From the NCBI GenBank assembly GCA_003285105.1, contig CP030158.1, positions 3,144,664 through 3,208,663 of the forward strand: 64,000 nucleotides of DNA, in the 5' to 3' direction. Origin of the DNA: Roseithermus sacchariphilus. Its GTDB lineage: Bacteria; Bacteroidota; Rhodothermia; Rhodothermales; MEBIC09517. Shown here piece after piece: positions 33,935 to 43,054 of this stretch (position 1 is the first letter of the stretch; every line of letters begins with the position of its first letter). The position numbers and the translations under genes are program-made. Below the pieces are notes generated by a model, which was not told the origin of the DNA, ran no database searches, and saw only the letters and a program-made list of their open reading frames with translations.

Positions 33935-36847
33935 TCAGAGCGAGACGTTGACGCCCAGGAAGAACGTTCGCCCGGTGAGCTGGTAGCGGTCCAGACGGCT
34001 GCTCAGCCCCTGGTAGTATTGCTCCGGGGCATTGGTCAGGTTACGCACCTGTCCCGTGATGCGGACACCGCGATCGGAGAAGGTGTAGCCGACGAGCAGG
34101 TCCAGCGTCGTGCGCCCATCCTCCCAGCGGTCGAAGCGAGCGATGTCGGCACCGGCCGCGATCTCGTCTTCGTAGTCGAAGACGCTGGCGGCGCTGAGCA
34201 GCATGTCGCTGCGATGGCTGGCGGCCAGACGGATCTCCAGGCCTTCGCGCTGGAAGTAGAGCACGCCGTTGAAGACCTGGCTCGGCTGACGGAACAGAGG
34301 CAGCGTCTGGCCCGGGCGGGTGTCCAGCGTTACCTCCGATTCGATCAGCGCCAGGTTCAGGCTCGTTCCGAACCCTTTGAGCACGCCGGGCAGGAAGAGG
34401 AAGGCCTGATCGTAGATGAACTCCGCACCCCAGAGCCGGGCCCGGTTGGCATTGTCGAGTTGCTGGATCTGGAGTTCCTCGAAGAAAAGACCCCGAAACG
34501 TCACGTCGTTGTGCTCTTCTTCGTTGACGAAGATCTGGTTGTCGATACGTTTGAAGAAGCCGCCTGCGGAGATCATGCCGCCGCTGCCGAGATAATATTC
34601 GAGCGATGCGTCGAGGTTGAGAGACTCGAACGGGTCGAGGTCGGCATTGGCCTGATTCAGGCTGCCCACGTAGACGCCCGGCGTGGTGGTTTCCTCGTAT
34701 TCGAACTCCGCAGTAGCGGCCAGGTCGCGGTAATCGGGGCGGCCGATGGTGTGGGTCCAGGCCGCGCGGGCGACGAGGTGATCGGTCAGGAGCGCCTTAA
34801 GGTGGAGGGAGGGCAGCACGTGCGTGTACGCATGCTCCTCCCGCACGTCGTCGAAGGAGATGGCGTCTGCGTCGGCGTCTGCGGCGATGAGGCGGCTGTT
34901 GGCCGTGGTGGCGGTGTGCTCGACGCGCGCACCGCCCAGCAGGGTGAGGCGGCCGAGATTGACCTGACCCATCAGGTAGCCGGCCGTGACGGTCTCGCTG
35001 TTGCGGTAGTCGTCCTGTACGTCTTCGATGCGCGATCCGACCTCGTCGAGCACGATGCGGGTGGGATTGCTGAGGTTCTCGGACTGCCCGAAGAAGGTGG
35101 CAAAGGCCGCCGCGTCGCCGTGGTGGAAGGGCCGTTGGCCGCCCTGCTCGGGGACCCAGGGGTCGAGGCGGAACGTGCCGAGCGTGTAGGGATCGGTAGC
35201 CTGCACGCCGCCGGCGCCGAGTTCATACTCGGTCTGCGCCAGGTCGGCCTCGACCCGGCGGTCCCGGTAGCGGCCGCCGGCCTTCAGGTAGGCCGGGTAG
35301 TCACCCAGCATGAGGTCATAGCGCAGGTCCGCGCTGATCTCGTAGTTGTCCTCGAACACGTTGCGCCGGTTCAGGTTCAGAGAGCGCAGCACCATGATGT
35401 CCGGGTTGGCCGCGAACGCAGCCGCCTCCGGGGTTGCAGGACGAACGTCGAAGAGATAGCGGGACAGATCGTACCGCAGGGGAATCTGTTCTTCCGTATC
35501 GCCCGGATTCTCGAAGGTGCCGTCCGGCCCCGATTCGTCGGTCGTGCCGCGCGCGAAGGACCCGTAGACGTCCAGTTCCAGAGCGCCCCAGCGCTGGCGC
35601 GTGCCGAGCAGCACGCTGGTGAGGCGCTCCACTTCCTCGTCCCGGCTCAGGTCGAGCTCCATCGAGCCACCCGTCCAGAGCCCCGAGGTGGCCGTCTGGT
35701 CCTGCAGGTCGCCCTCGAAGGTGAGTTCGAACTCCGAGTTGAGCGCGACCTCCCGCGTTTGGGAGAAGAAGCTTTTCAGGTACACGGAGCGATCGTCCGA
35801 AAAACGGTACTCCAGGCTGGCATCGAGGCCGAAGCGGGCGCGTTCGTTGTCTTCCAGCTGGATTTCGTTCTCGTTGGGCAGGAAGAAGCCGTTTTCGTAG
35901 ATCCACTCATCCGGGTCCGTGACCGATACGGTGTAGTCTCGCTTGAAGTAGTTGGCCGAGAGCACCATGCCGAGCTTCTGCTGCGTGCCGAAGCGGCGCC
36001 CGACGGTGCCGGCGATGCGGAAGGGCACGTCGACGTCCCCGAAGTTTTCCGTGTTCTGGCGCTCGTGCATCAGCCCGTCGACGGAGAAGATGACGAACGG
36101 GCGCGGGCGTTCGAAGGCAGACAGGGTGTTGATGTTGAGCGTGCCGCCGACGGCGTTGGCCTCCATGTCCGGCGTGACGGCTTTGACGACCTCGATGCTG
36201 GAGATGACCTCGGTGGGCATCAGGTCGAGCGCGACGGCCCGGCTCCCGGCCGATGAGGCCAGGTTGGAGCGGTTGTCGAGCGTGACGTTGTTGAGGGTGG
36301 GGGAGATGCCGCGGATCGACACGAAACGGCCCTCGCCCTTGTCGGTCTCCAGCGCCACACCGGCGGCCCGCTGTGCCGCTTCGGCCACGTTGATGTCCGG
36401 CAGGCGTCCGAGGTCGTCGCTGGTGAGCACCTCCCGCAGGTTCGGAGATTGCCGGCGCTGGCTGATCGCGTCGAGCTGGCTCTTGCGGGTGCCGATGACC
36501 TGGATCTCTCCGAACTCGGTAACCTGGGGCGCGAGGAAGACGTCCAGCGTCACGGCCTGGTCGGGAAGCACCACGACGGCAACGTTCTTCGGCTCGAAGG
36601 AGAGGCTCCGGACCAGGATGGTCTGCTCACCGGCCGGAGCCCCGGGGATGCGATACCGCCCCTCGATGTCGGTGGCGGCCCCGATGGAAGTCCCGGTGAT
36701 GACCACCGACGCACCGACGATCGGCAGGCCGGTTTCTTCGTCGAGTACCTGTCCGGTCAGGGTGCCTCGTTCCTGGGCGGAGGTGGGTGTCGGGCATACG
36801 ACCCACAGCGCTATCAGGCAGAGTGAAAGCAAAGCGATACGGGGCAT
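33935..36847 (-). CDS. TonB-dependent receptor linked to phytase
   Basis: 970 residues from MPRIALLSLCLIAL (signal cleavage near SAQE); an earlier Met at 36892 is not preferred. A carboxypeptidase-regulatory-like domain covers about 25-107 (LTGQVLDEETGLPIVGASV). The plug covers about 110-240 (FGEIQVIGTRKSQ, RLPDINVAEAAQRAAGV, FVSIRGISPTLNNV, GGTLNINT). The barrel ends in TFFLGVNVSL. The plug wording is that of the large receptor subgroup often seen with carbohydrate or phosphate enzymes. It precedes the phytase gene, so transport of phytate or its breakdown products is the likely role (inference from context). Confidence 0.93.
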   Translation of the reverse strand: MPRIALLSLCLIALWVVCPTPTSAQERGTLTGQVLDEETGLPIVGASVVITGTSIGAATDIEGRYRIPGAPAGEQTILVRSLSFEPKNVAVVVLPDQAVTLDVFLAPQVTEFGEIQVIGTRKSQLDAISQRRQSPNLREVLTSDDLGRLPDINVAEAAQRAAGVALETDKGEGRFVSIRGISPTLNNVTLDNRSNLASSAGSRAVALDLMPTEVISSIEVVKAVTPDMEANAVGGTLNINTLSAFERPRPFVIFSVDGLMHERQNTENFGDVDVPFRIAGTVGRRFGTQQKLGMVLSANYFKRDYTVSVTDPDEWIYENGFFLPNENEIQLEDNERARFGLDASLEYRFSDDRSVYLKSFFSQTREVALNSEFELTFEGDLQDQTATSGLWTGGSMELDLSRDEEVERLTSVLLGTRQRWGALELDVYGSFARGTTDESGPDGTFENPGDTEEQIPLRYDLSRYLFDVRPATPEAAAFAANPDIMVLRSLNLNRRNVFEDNYEISADLRYDLMLGDYPAYLKAGGRYRDRRVEADLAQTEYELGAGGVQATDPYTLGTFRLDPWVPEQGGQRPFHHGDAAAFATFFGQSENLSNPTRIVLDEVGSRIEDVQDDYRNSETVTAGYLMGQVNLGRLTLLGGARVEHTATTANSRLIAADADADAISFDDVREEHAYTHVLPSLHLKALLTDHLVARAAWTHTIGRPDYRDLAATAEFEYEETTTPGVYVGSLNQANADLDPFESLNLDASLEYYLGSGGMISAGGFFKRIDNQIFVNEEEHNDVTFRGLFFEELQIQQLDNANRARLWGAEFIYDQAFLFLPGVLKGFGTSLNLALIESEVTLDTRPGQTLPLFRQPSQVFNGVLYFQREGLEIRLAASHRSDMLLSAASVFDYEDEIAAGADIARFDRWEDGRTTLDLLVGYTFSDRGVRITGQVRNLTNAPEQYYQGLSSRLDRYQLTGRTFFLGVNVSL

Positions 36848-37232
36848 GGTAGAGCGCGCGTCTGGGGATGGGATCGGGGGGATGGACCGCAAGCTACCCC
36901 GGCCGCCTCGCCTTCGATTTATGCCCGTGTTAAGGAGTCGTCATGGTTGTATTAATGCGGTTTGGCGGCGCCCCGACGGAGGGCTGGACCCGCGGCGGTG
37001 GGGGCCTCGGGTGCGGCTCGTCTCTCCGGGTGTGCCCGTCGTTGCACGGGACGGGCCGCTTGTGAAAAAGGCTGCAACTGAACGGGCGTGGTGCGGTAGG
37101 ACTGGAACAACAGGCCGGGTCCGCGGCTCCTTTTTCGGCGAACACGTTCGCCGCAACGCGGCGTGACCAGCGCGGCGTGTCCTCGGCGCGTCAAGAAGTC
37201 CTTCCCGTATTCCCCATCCGTACCCAGGAGTC
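36848..37232. other. Divergent spacer between phytase-locus receptor and RND efflux operon
   Basis: 385 bases without a gene. An A/T-richer stretch at 36914-36960 (GATTTATGCCCGTGTTAAGG, GTATTAATGCGG) may hold the receptor promoter. A perfect 18-base inverted repeat at 37136-37153 precedes the efflux operon. No phosphate-box motif could be recognised with confidence. Confidence 0.5.
37136..37153. promoter_or_regulatory. 18-base perfect inverted repeat, candidate repressor operator for the efflux operon
   Basis: CGGCGAACACGTTCGCCG has 8-base arms around a 2-base centre, 80 bases before the membrane-fusion gene. Its size and symmetry suit a TetR- or MarR-type dimer. On both strands it lacks a following T-run, so a terminator is unlikely. 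No regulator gene is adjacent. Confidence 0.4.
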
Positions 37233-38321
37233 ATGCCTACCTACGTCAAGCGCACCCTCGTGGCGGTCGGGTTGCTCGCCGTGCTGGGGGCGCTTGCCTG
37301 GCCCAAGTTGCCGTTCGGCGAACGAGATCGTAGCACAGCGGCGCCGATGGCGGCCGCCGGCGGTGGCGGGCTGCTGCGCGTGCACGCGCACATCGTCGAA
37401 CCGGAAACGCTCAGCGACAAGATCTTCGTCACGGGCACCCTGCGCGCCAACGAGGAAGTGCTGCTCAGCAGCGAAGCCTCGGGCCGCGTCACCGGGATCC
37501 ACTTCGACGAAGGCCGGGCCGTCGAGGCCGGGGCGCTGCTCGTCAAGATCAACGACCGCGAGCTGCAGGCTCGGCTGGAGCAGGTCCGGTATCGCCTGAA
37601 GCTGGCTGAGGACCGGGAGCGCCGGCAGGAGCAGATCCTCCAGCGGGGGGGCATCAGCCGGGAGGCCTACGAGGCGACGCTCAACGAAGTCAATGTGCTT
37701 CGTGCCGAGGAACAGCTCATCCAGGCCGAAATCGCCCGGACGGAGATCCGCGCGCCGTTCGACGGGGTCGTGGGGCTGCGCTACGTCAGCGCGGGGGCCT
37801 ACATCTCGCCCGGCACCCGCATCGCCACGCTGCAGGACCTCCGCTCCGTCAAGCTCGACTTTGCCATCCCCGAGCGATACGCCAACCGCGTCCGCATCGG
37901 CAGCCCCGTCTACTTCACCGTGACCGGCCTCGACGGGCGGTTCGAGGGCCGCGTCTATGCCTACGAGCCGAGCATCGAAGCCGGGACGCGGACGCTGCGC
38001 GTGCGGGCGCGGGCCGCCAACCCGGGCGGGCAACTGATCCCCGGTGCCTTCGCCAACGTCGAACTGGTCTTCGAAGAGATCTCCGACGCGCTCACCGTCC
38101 CCACCATCGCGGTTATCCCGGAGCTGGGCGGCAAAAAGGTGTTCGTCTACCAGAACGGCCAGGCCGTGCCGCGCGAGGTGGAGACGGGCATCCGCACCGA
38201 GAGCCGCGTGCAGATCGTGCGCGGCCTCAACCCGCGGGACACCGTCATCACCACCGGCATCCAGCAGCTTCGCGCCGGCCTCCCCGTGGAACTGACGGGC
38301 CTGGATCTGCTGGCCGACTGA
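37233..38321 (+). CDS. RND efflux periplasmic adaptor (membrane fusion protein)
   Basis: 362 residues. An N-terminal anchor helix (about 7-24) is followed by the lipoyl/barrel-sandwich halves (KIFVTGTLRANEEVLLSSEASGRVTGI split over 62-91; and TEIRAPFDGVVGLRYVSAGAY). Between them is a short alpha-helical hairpin (about 108-160), then a beta-barrel domain and a membrane-proximal end (ALTVPTIAVIPELGGKKVFV). Such adaptors bridge the inner-membrane RND pump and the outer-membrane channel. First gene of adaptor-pump-channel, 123 bases ahead of the pump gene. The compact hairpin suits the MexA/AcrA-related MdtA-like group. Cargo unknown. Confidence 0.93.
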   Translation: MPTYVKRTLVAVGLLAVLGALAWPKLPFGERDRSTAAPMAAAGGGGLLRVHAHIVEPETLSDKIFVTGTLRANEEVLLSSEASGRVTGIHFDEGRAVEAGALLVKINDRELQARLEQVRYRLKLAEDRERRQEQILQRGGISREAYEATLNEVNVLRAEEQLIQAEIARTEIRAPFDGVVGLRYVSAGAYISPGTRIATLQDLRSVKLDFAIPERYANRVRIGSPVYFTVTGLDGRFEGRVYAYEPSIEAGTRTLRVRARAANPGGQLIPGAFANVELVFEEISDALTVPTIAVIPELGGKKVFVYQNGQAVPREVETGIRTESRVQIVRGLNPRDTVITTGIQQLRAGLPVELTGLDLLAD

Positions 38322-38443
38322 AGCCCGGTGCCAGGAAGCGAGGGCGGTGGGTGGCCCGTTGACCGGTTTTCCCGTCTCTCCTTCGACCTCATGCCCTCAA
38401 CCCCGGGCCTGATCCTCCCTGCAGCATCCCCTACCGACGTGCC

Positions 38444-41400
38444 ATGAGCCTCTCCTCGCTGAGCATCCGCCGCCCTGTCCTGGCCCTGGTGATGACCATC
38501 GTCATCGTGCTGTTCGGGATCATCGGGTTCACCTTCCTCGGCGTGCGCGAGTACCCTGCCGTCGATCCCCCGGTCATCACGGTGAGCACCAACTACCGCG
38601 GAGCCAACGCCGATGTGATCGAGAACCAGATCACCGAGCCGCTGGAGGAGTCGATCAACGGCGTGGCCGGGATTCGCACGCTGACCTCCGTCAGCCGGGA
38701 GGGTCGCAGCACGATCACCGTCGAGTTCGACCTGGACACCGACCTGGAGGCCGCCGCCAACGACGTGCGTGACCGCGTCAGCCGGGCCATGGGCAACCTG
38801 CCGCCGGACGCCGAGCCGCCGCAGGTCTCCAAGGCCGATGCCGATGCGCAGCCCATCGTGTTCCTCAACGTCAAGAGCGACGAGCGCAACCTGCTGGAGC
38901 TGTCGCGCCTGGCCGATGAGGTCTTCAAGGAGCGGCTCCAGACGATTCCGGGCGTGAGTGCCGTGCAGATCTGGGGGGAGAAGGAATATGCCATGCGCCT
39001 CTGGATCGACCCGCAGCGCCTGGCGGCCTATCAGCTCTCGCCGCTCGACGTGCGCAACGCCCTCGCCCGCGAGAACGTGGAACTACCCTCCGGCCGCATC
39101 GAGGGCACCGACGTCGAGTTGACCGTCCGCACGCTGAGCCGACTGGAGACCGTCGAGGAGTTCAACGACCTCATCATCAAGGAGGACGGCGGGCAGGTCG
39201 TGCGCCTGCGCGACATTGGCCACGCCGAGCTGGGGCCGGTCAACGAACGCACCATCCTCAAACGCGACGGCATTCCCATGGTGGGCGTGGTGCTTCAGCC
39301 GCAGCCGGGCGCCAACTACATCGCCATCACCGACGAGTTCTACCGCCGCCTCGAACAGATCAAGAAGGACCTGCCCGAAGACATCGAGCTCGGCATCGGC
39401 TTCGACGTGACGGAGTACATCCGGGAAAGCATCACGGAGGTGCAGCAGACCATCCTGATTGCCTTCATCCTCGTCATCACGATCATCTTCCTCTTCCTGC
39501 GCGACTGGCGGACGACGGTCATCCCGGTGCTCGTCATCCCGGTGGCGCTGATCGGGACGTTTTTCATCCTCTACCTGGTGGATTTCTCGATCAACGTGCT
39601 CACGCTGCTCGGGCTGGTGCTGGCTATCGGGCTGGTGGTGGATGATGCCATCGTGGTGCTGGAGAACATCTACGCGAAGATCGAACAGGGGATGGACCCG
39701 GTACAGGCGGGCATCAAGGGGTCGCAGGAGATCTTCTTCGCCGTCATCGCCACTACGCTGGCGCTGGTGGCGGTCTTCCTGCCGATCCTGTTCCTCGGCG
39801 GGCTCACGGGGCGGCTCTTCCGCGAGTTCGGCGTGACGCTGGCCGGAGCCGTGATCATCTCGTCGTTCGTGGCGCTGACGCTCACGCCGATGCTCAGCAC
39901 GCGGCTGCTCAAGAAGCGCGAGCGGCACACCCGTTCCTACGAGGCCACCGAGCCGTTCTTCCGGCGGCTGACCGACGCCTACCGCAACTCGCTGCGGACG
40001 TTCATGGCGCGTCGCTGGCTGGCGTTCCCCGTCATCGCCGTCTGCCTCGGTCTGATCTGGCTGTTCTTCAGCATCCTGCCGCAGGAGCTGGCGCCAAAGG
40101 AGGACCGCAGCCGCATCCGGATGTTCGCCACCGCCCCGGAGGGGGCCACGTTCGAGTACATGGACCAGTACGTCGACGACTACATCGACCTGGTGCAGCG
40201 TACCGTACCCGAGGCCCGGGCCATCATCTCGGTGACGTCGCCGGGCTTTTCCGCCGCCGGCTCGGTGAACTCGGCCTTCTCGTTCCTCATCCTGGAGGAC
40301 CCCGAGAACCGCGAGCGCTCGCAGACGGAGATCGCCAACGCGCTGAACGCCGACCTGCGCAACCTCACCGCCGCGCGGGCTTTCGTCTCCGAGCCCGAGT
40401 CGATCGGCAACCGGCGGGGCGGGGCGCCGGTGCAGTACGTCATCCAGGCGCCGAACCTGGACAAGCTGAAGGCGGTGATCCCCGCATTCCTGGAGCGGGC
40501 GCAGCAGGATCCGGCCTTCACGTTCGTGGACGTCAACCTGAAGTTCACCAAGCCCGAGCTGCGCGTCCGCATCGACCGCGACCGGGCGCGCAACGCGGGG
40601 GTTTCGGCCATCGACATCGCCACGACGATGCAGCTCGCGCTGAGTGCGCAGCGGGTCGGGTACTTCGTGATGAACGGCAAGCAGTACCAGGTCATCGCTC
40701 AGGTGAGCCGGGAGGATCGCAATGAGACGCTGGACCTGCGCTCGCTCTACGTGCGCAACGCCGAGGGGGCGCCGATCCTGCTGGACAACCTGGTGACGGT
40801 GACCGAGGAGAGCAGCCCGCCGCAGCTCTACCGCGTGGATCGCTACGCCGCGGCCACCATCGAGGCGCGCCTGGCACCGGGCTACACCATCGGCGACGGC
40901 ATCGAGGCGATGGACCGCATCGCCGAGGAGGTGCTGGACGAGACGTATGCGACGACGCTGGCCGGCCCCTCGCGGGAGTTCGTCGACAGCTCGGGCGATC
41001 TGGCGTACGTGTTCGTGCTGGCGCTGGTGCTGGTCTTCCTGGTGCTGGCGGCTCAGTTCGAGAGCTTCCGCGACCCGTTCATCATCATGCTGACGGTGCC
41101 GCTGGCCGTGGCCGGGGCGCTGCTCTCGCTGTGGTACTTCAACCACACCATCAACATCTTCAGCCAGATCGGGATGATCATGCTCATCGGGCTGGTGACG
41201 AAAAACGGCATCCTCATCGTGGAGTTCGCCAATCAGCGCAAGGCCGCCGGGTTGTCGATCCACGAGGCGATCCTGGAGGCGTCCGTGGCCCGCTTCCGCC
41301 CGATCCTGATGACGGCGCTGTCGACGGTGCTGGGGATTCTGCCGATCGCGCTGGCGCTGGGTGCCGGCGCGGAGAGCCGCGTTCCCATGGGCGTCGCCGT

Positions 41401-41542
41401 CATCGGCGGCCTGCTGATCGGCACGCTGCTGACGCTCTACGTCGTCCCGGCGATGTACGAATACCTCACCCGCCGCACCGCCGCCCCGACGCTGGCCGCC
41501 ATGCAGCAGGACGAGGCGGAGCTGCACGCCGTGGGCGCGTGA
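38444..41542 (+). CDS. RND efflux pump, inner-membrane permease (HAE1/AcrB type)
   Basis: 1032 residues, the standard size. TM1 is at about 10-32, followed by the large porter loop, TM2-6 (about 335-560), a second porter loop and TM8-12 (about 855-1010). The proton-relay pair of TM4 is present as D400-D401 in GLVVDDAIVVLENIY. The second half carries LVTKNGILIVEFAN and FRPILMTALSTVLGILP, both typical for hydrophobe/amphiphile pumps rather than metal (CusA) pumps. It exports drugs, lipids or other amphiphiles by proton antiport. Second gene of the adaptor-pump-channel operon. Confidence 0.96.
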   Translation: MSLSSLSIRRPVLALVMTIVIVLFGIIGFTFLGVREYPAVDPPVITVSTNYRGANADVIENQITEPLEESINGVAGIRTLTSVSREGRSTITVEFDLDTDLEAAANDVRDRVSRAMGNLPPDAEPPQVSKADADAQPIVFLNVKSDERNLLELSRLADEVFKERLQTIPGVSAVQIWGEKEYAMRLWIDPQRLAAYQLSPLDVRNALARENVELPSGRIEGTDVELTVRTLSRLETVEEFNDLIIKEDGGQVVRLRDIGHAELGPVNERTILKRDGIPMVGVVLQPQPGANYIAITDEFYRRLEQIKKDLPEDIELGIGFDVTEYIRESITEVQQTILIAFILVITIIFLFLRDWRTTVIPVLVIPVALIGTFFILYLVDFSINVLTLLGLVLAIGLVVDDAIVVLENIYAKIEQGMDPVQAGIKGSQEIFFAVIATTLALVAVFLPILFLGGLTGRLFREFGVTLAGAVIISSFVALTLTPMLSTRLLKKRERHTRSYEATEPFFRRLTDAYRNSLRTFMARRWLAFPVIAVCLGLIWLFFSILPQELAPKEDRSRIRMFATAPEGATFEYMDQYVDDYIDLVQRTVPEARAIISVTSPGFSAAGSVNSAFSFLILEDPENRERSQTEIANALNADLRNLTAARAFVSEPESIGNRRGGAPVQYVIQAPNLDKLKAVIPAFLERAQQDPAFTFVDVNLKFTKPELRVRIDRDRARNAGVSAIDIATTMQLALSAQRVGYFVMNGKQYQVIAQVSREDRNETLDLRSLYVRNAEGAPILLDNLVTVTEESSPPQLYRVDRYAAATIEARLAPGYTIGDGIEAMDRIAEEVLDETYATTLAGPSREFVDSSGDLAYVFVLALVLVFLVLAAQFESFRDPFIIMLTVPLAVAGALLSLWYFNHTINIFSQIGMIMLIGLVTKNGILIVEFANQRKAAGLSIHEAILEASVARFRPILMTALSTVLGILPIALALGAGAESRVPMGVAVIGGLLIGTLLTLYVVPAMYEYLTRRTAAPTLAAMQQDEAELHAVGA

Positions 41543-41623
41543 GGACGTCCCGGCGGCGTGTGGCGTGCGCCCTCTCCGGAGCGATCCCGTCGGCCCGCGG
41601 GGCCTGCGATGTCCCGTGTTGCC

Positions 41624-41651
41624 CTTCGATCTTCGACCTTTGATCCTCGAT
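41624..41651. repeat. Heptamer repeat array, CTTCGAT family (4 units)
   Basis: Four successive 7-base units CTTCGAT, CTTCGAC, CTTTGAT, CCTCGAT lie in the 121-base gap between the RND pump and the TolC-like gene, ending 12 bases before its start. It is a different unit from the array downstream of tolC. Confidence 0.65.
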
Positions 41652-41663
41652 CTGCTTTCCCCC

Positions 41664-42986
41664 ATGCGTACCGGCTTTTTCGTCCTGTTCTTCGGCATCC
41701 TGGTGGGCATCCCGGCGGGCCGCCCGGCGGTGGCACAGCCGCTGCTCACGCTGGAGGAGGCCGTCGGGATGGTGACGCAGCGCAACTACACGGTGCAGAC
41801 GGCCCGCAACACGGCGCGGATCGCCGAGACGAACCATGCCCGGGGCAACGCCGGTTTCTACCCGACGCTGTCGTTCAGCGCCGGCTCGAACGGGAGCCTG
41901 GCCAACACGCGGCAGCAGTTCATCGGGCAACAGCCCGTCAATCGCACGGGGGCGCAGACCACCCGCTACAACGCCGGGCTACAACTCAACTGGACGGTGT
42001 TCGACGGGTTGAGCCGGCTGAGCACGTATGACCGCCTGGGCGCGGAGGCGGAACGGGCTCAGGTGCAACTGGCCGCCACGATGGAGGAGGTGGTGGCGGG
42101 TACGATGGTGGCCTACTACGGCCTGATCCGCCTGGAACAGCAGCGGCGGGTGCAGGAGGAGGCGGTGGCGCTCTCGGAAGAGCGGCTGCGGATCGCCGAG
42201 CTGCGGCGGGACCTGGGTTCGGCGTCCGAGCTGGAGGTGCGGCAGGCGCTGGTGGACCTGAACACCGACCGGGCCGCGCTGCTGCGGCAGGAAGCCGACC
42301 TGCAAAACGCCCGGGCGGCGTTCAACCGCCTGCTCGGGCGCGCCGGCAACCCGCCCTTCACCGTGGCCGACACCATCGTGGTCGACCCCTCGCTGTCGCT
42401 GGAGGCGCTGCTGCCCACGGCCCTCGCCGCGAACCCGTCGTTGAAGCTGGCTCGCACCGATCAGGCTGTGGCGCTCTACCGCCGCCGTGAGGTGGCCGCC
42501 GACTGGTTTCCGGCCCTCTCGCTCAACGTGGGCTATGGCTATTCCTTCCTCGATTCGGAGTCCGGCTTCCTCTCGTCCAGCCGCACGTACGACTTCACCT
42601 ACGGGGTGACGGCCTCCTACAATCTGTTCGACGGCTTCGCCCGCTCTCGCCGGGAGCAGACGGCCGACCTGGCGCTGCGCAACGCCGAGCTGGCCGTCGA
42701 GGATACGCGCATCGCCGTCGAAACGACGCTGCGGACGCTGTACACGACGTATCGGGTCAATCTGGAGCAGATCGCGCTGGAGCAGGAGAACCTGGCGGCG
42801 GCGCGGCTGAACGTGGAGATCGCGCTGGAGCGGTTCCGCCTGGGCACGATCTCGTCGATCGAGCTGCGGGAGGTGCAGGATGCGTTGATCCGGGCCGAGA
42901 GCCGCCTCATCGCCATCCAGTACGAAGCCAAGAGCGCCGAGGTCGAACTGCGCCGTCTGGCAGGGTTGCTGGCTGACGGCTTCTAG
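41664..42986 (+). CDS. TolC family outer-membrane channel
   Basis: 440 residues from MRTGFFVLFFGILVG (signal cleavage near AVAQP). The outer-membrane efflux protein layout is clear as two repeated halves: LTLEEAVGMVTQRNYTVQTARN and, later, SLEALLPTALAANPSLKLARTD, each followed by long amphipathic helices. YNLFDGFARSRREQTADLALRNA and RFRLGTISSIELREVQDALI are typical for the second half. It forms the trimeric exit duct for the upstream RND pump. The last codons (LLADGF) are built from units of a heptamer repeat array that continues past the stop. It is convergent with the SafE-like gene. Confidence 0.93.
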   Translation: MRTGFFVLFFGILVGIPAGRPAVAQPLLTLEEAVGMVTQRNYTVQTARNTARIAETNHARGNAGFYPTLSFSAGSNGSLANTRQQFIGQQPVNRTGAQTTRYNAGLQLNWTVFDGLSRLSTYDRLGAEAERAQVQLAATMEEVVAGTMVAYYGLIRLEQQRRVQEEAVALSEERLRIAELRRDLGSASELEVRQALVDLNTDRAALLRQEADLQNARAAFNRLLGRAGNPPFTVADTIVVDPSLSLEALLPTALAANPSLKLARTDQAVALYRRREVAADWFPALSLNVGYGYSFLDSESGFLSSSRTYDFTYGVTASYNLFDGFARSRREQTADLALRNAELAVEDTRIAVETTLRTLYTTYRVNLEQIALEQENLAAARLNVEIALERFRLGTISSIELREVQDALIRAESRLIAIQYEAKSAEVELRRLAGLLADGF

Positions 42987-43054
42987 CTGCTGGCTGCTGG
43001 CTTCCGGCTTCCGGCTGCTGGCTGACGGCTGACCGCTGACGGCTGACGGCTCAA
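42964..43054. repeat. Heptamer repeat array, GGCTGMY family (13 units)
   Basis: Thirteen contiguous 7-base units with no phase slip, beginning in the last codons of tolC and ending at the stop of the convergent SafE-like gene: GGTTGCT, GGCTGAC, GGCTTCT, AGCTGCT, GGCTGCT, GGCTTCC twice, GGCTGCT, GGCTGAC twice, CGCTGAC, GGCTGAC, GGCTCAA. Related to the array at 7553-7587. It replaces any ordinary terminator between the two genes. Confidence 0.85.

Noticed and set aside
42964-43054. CRISPR-like array
   Set aside because: Units are 7 bases and contiguous with no spacers; no cas genes are in the window.
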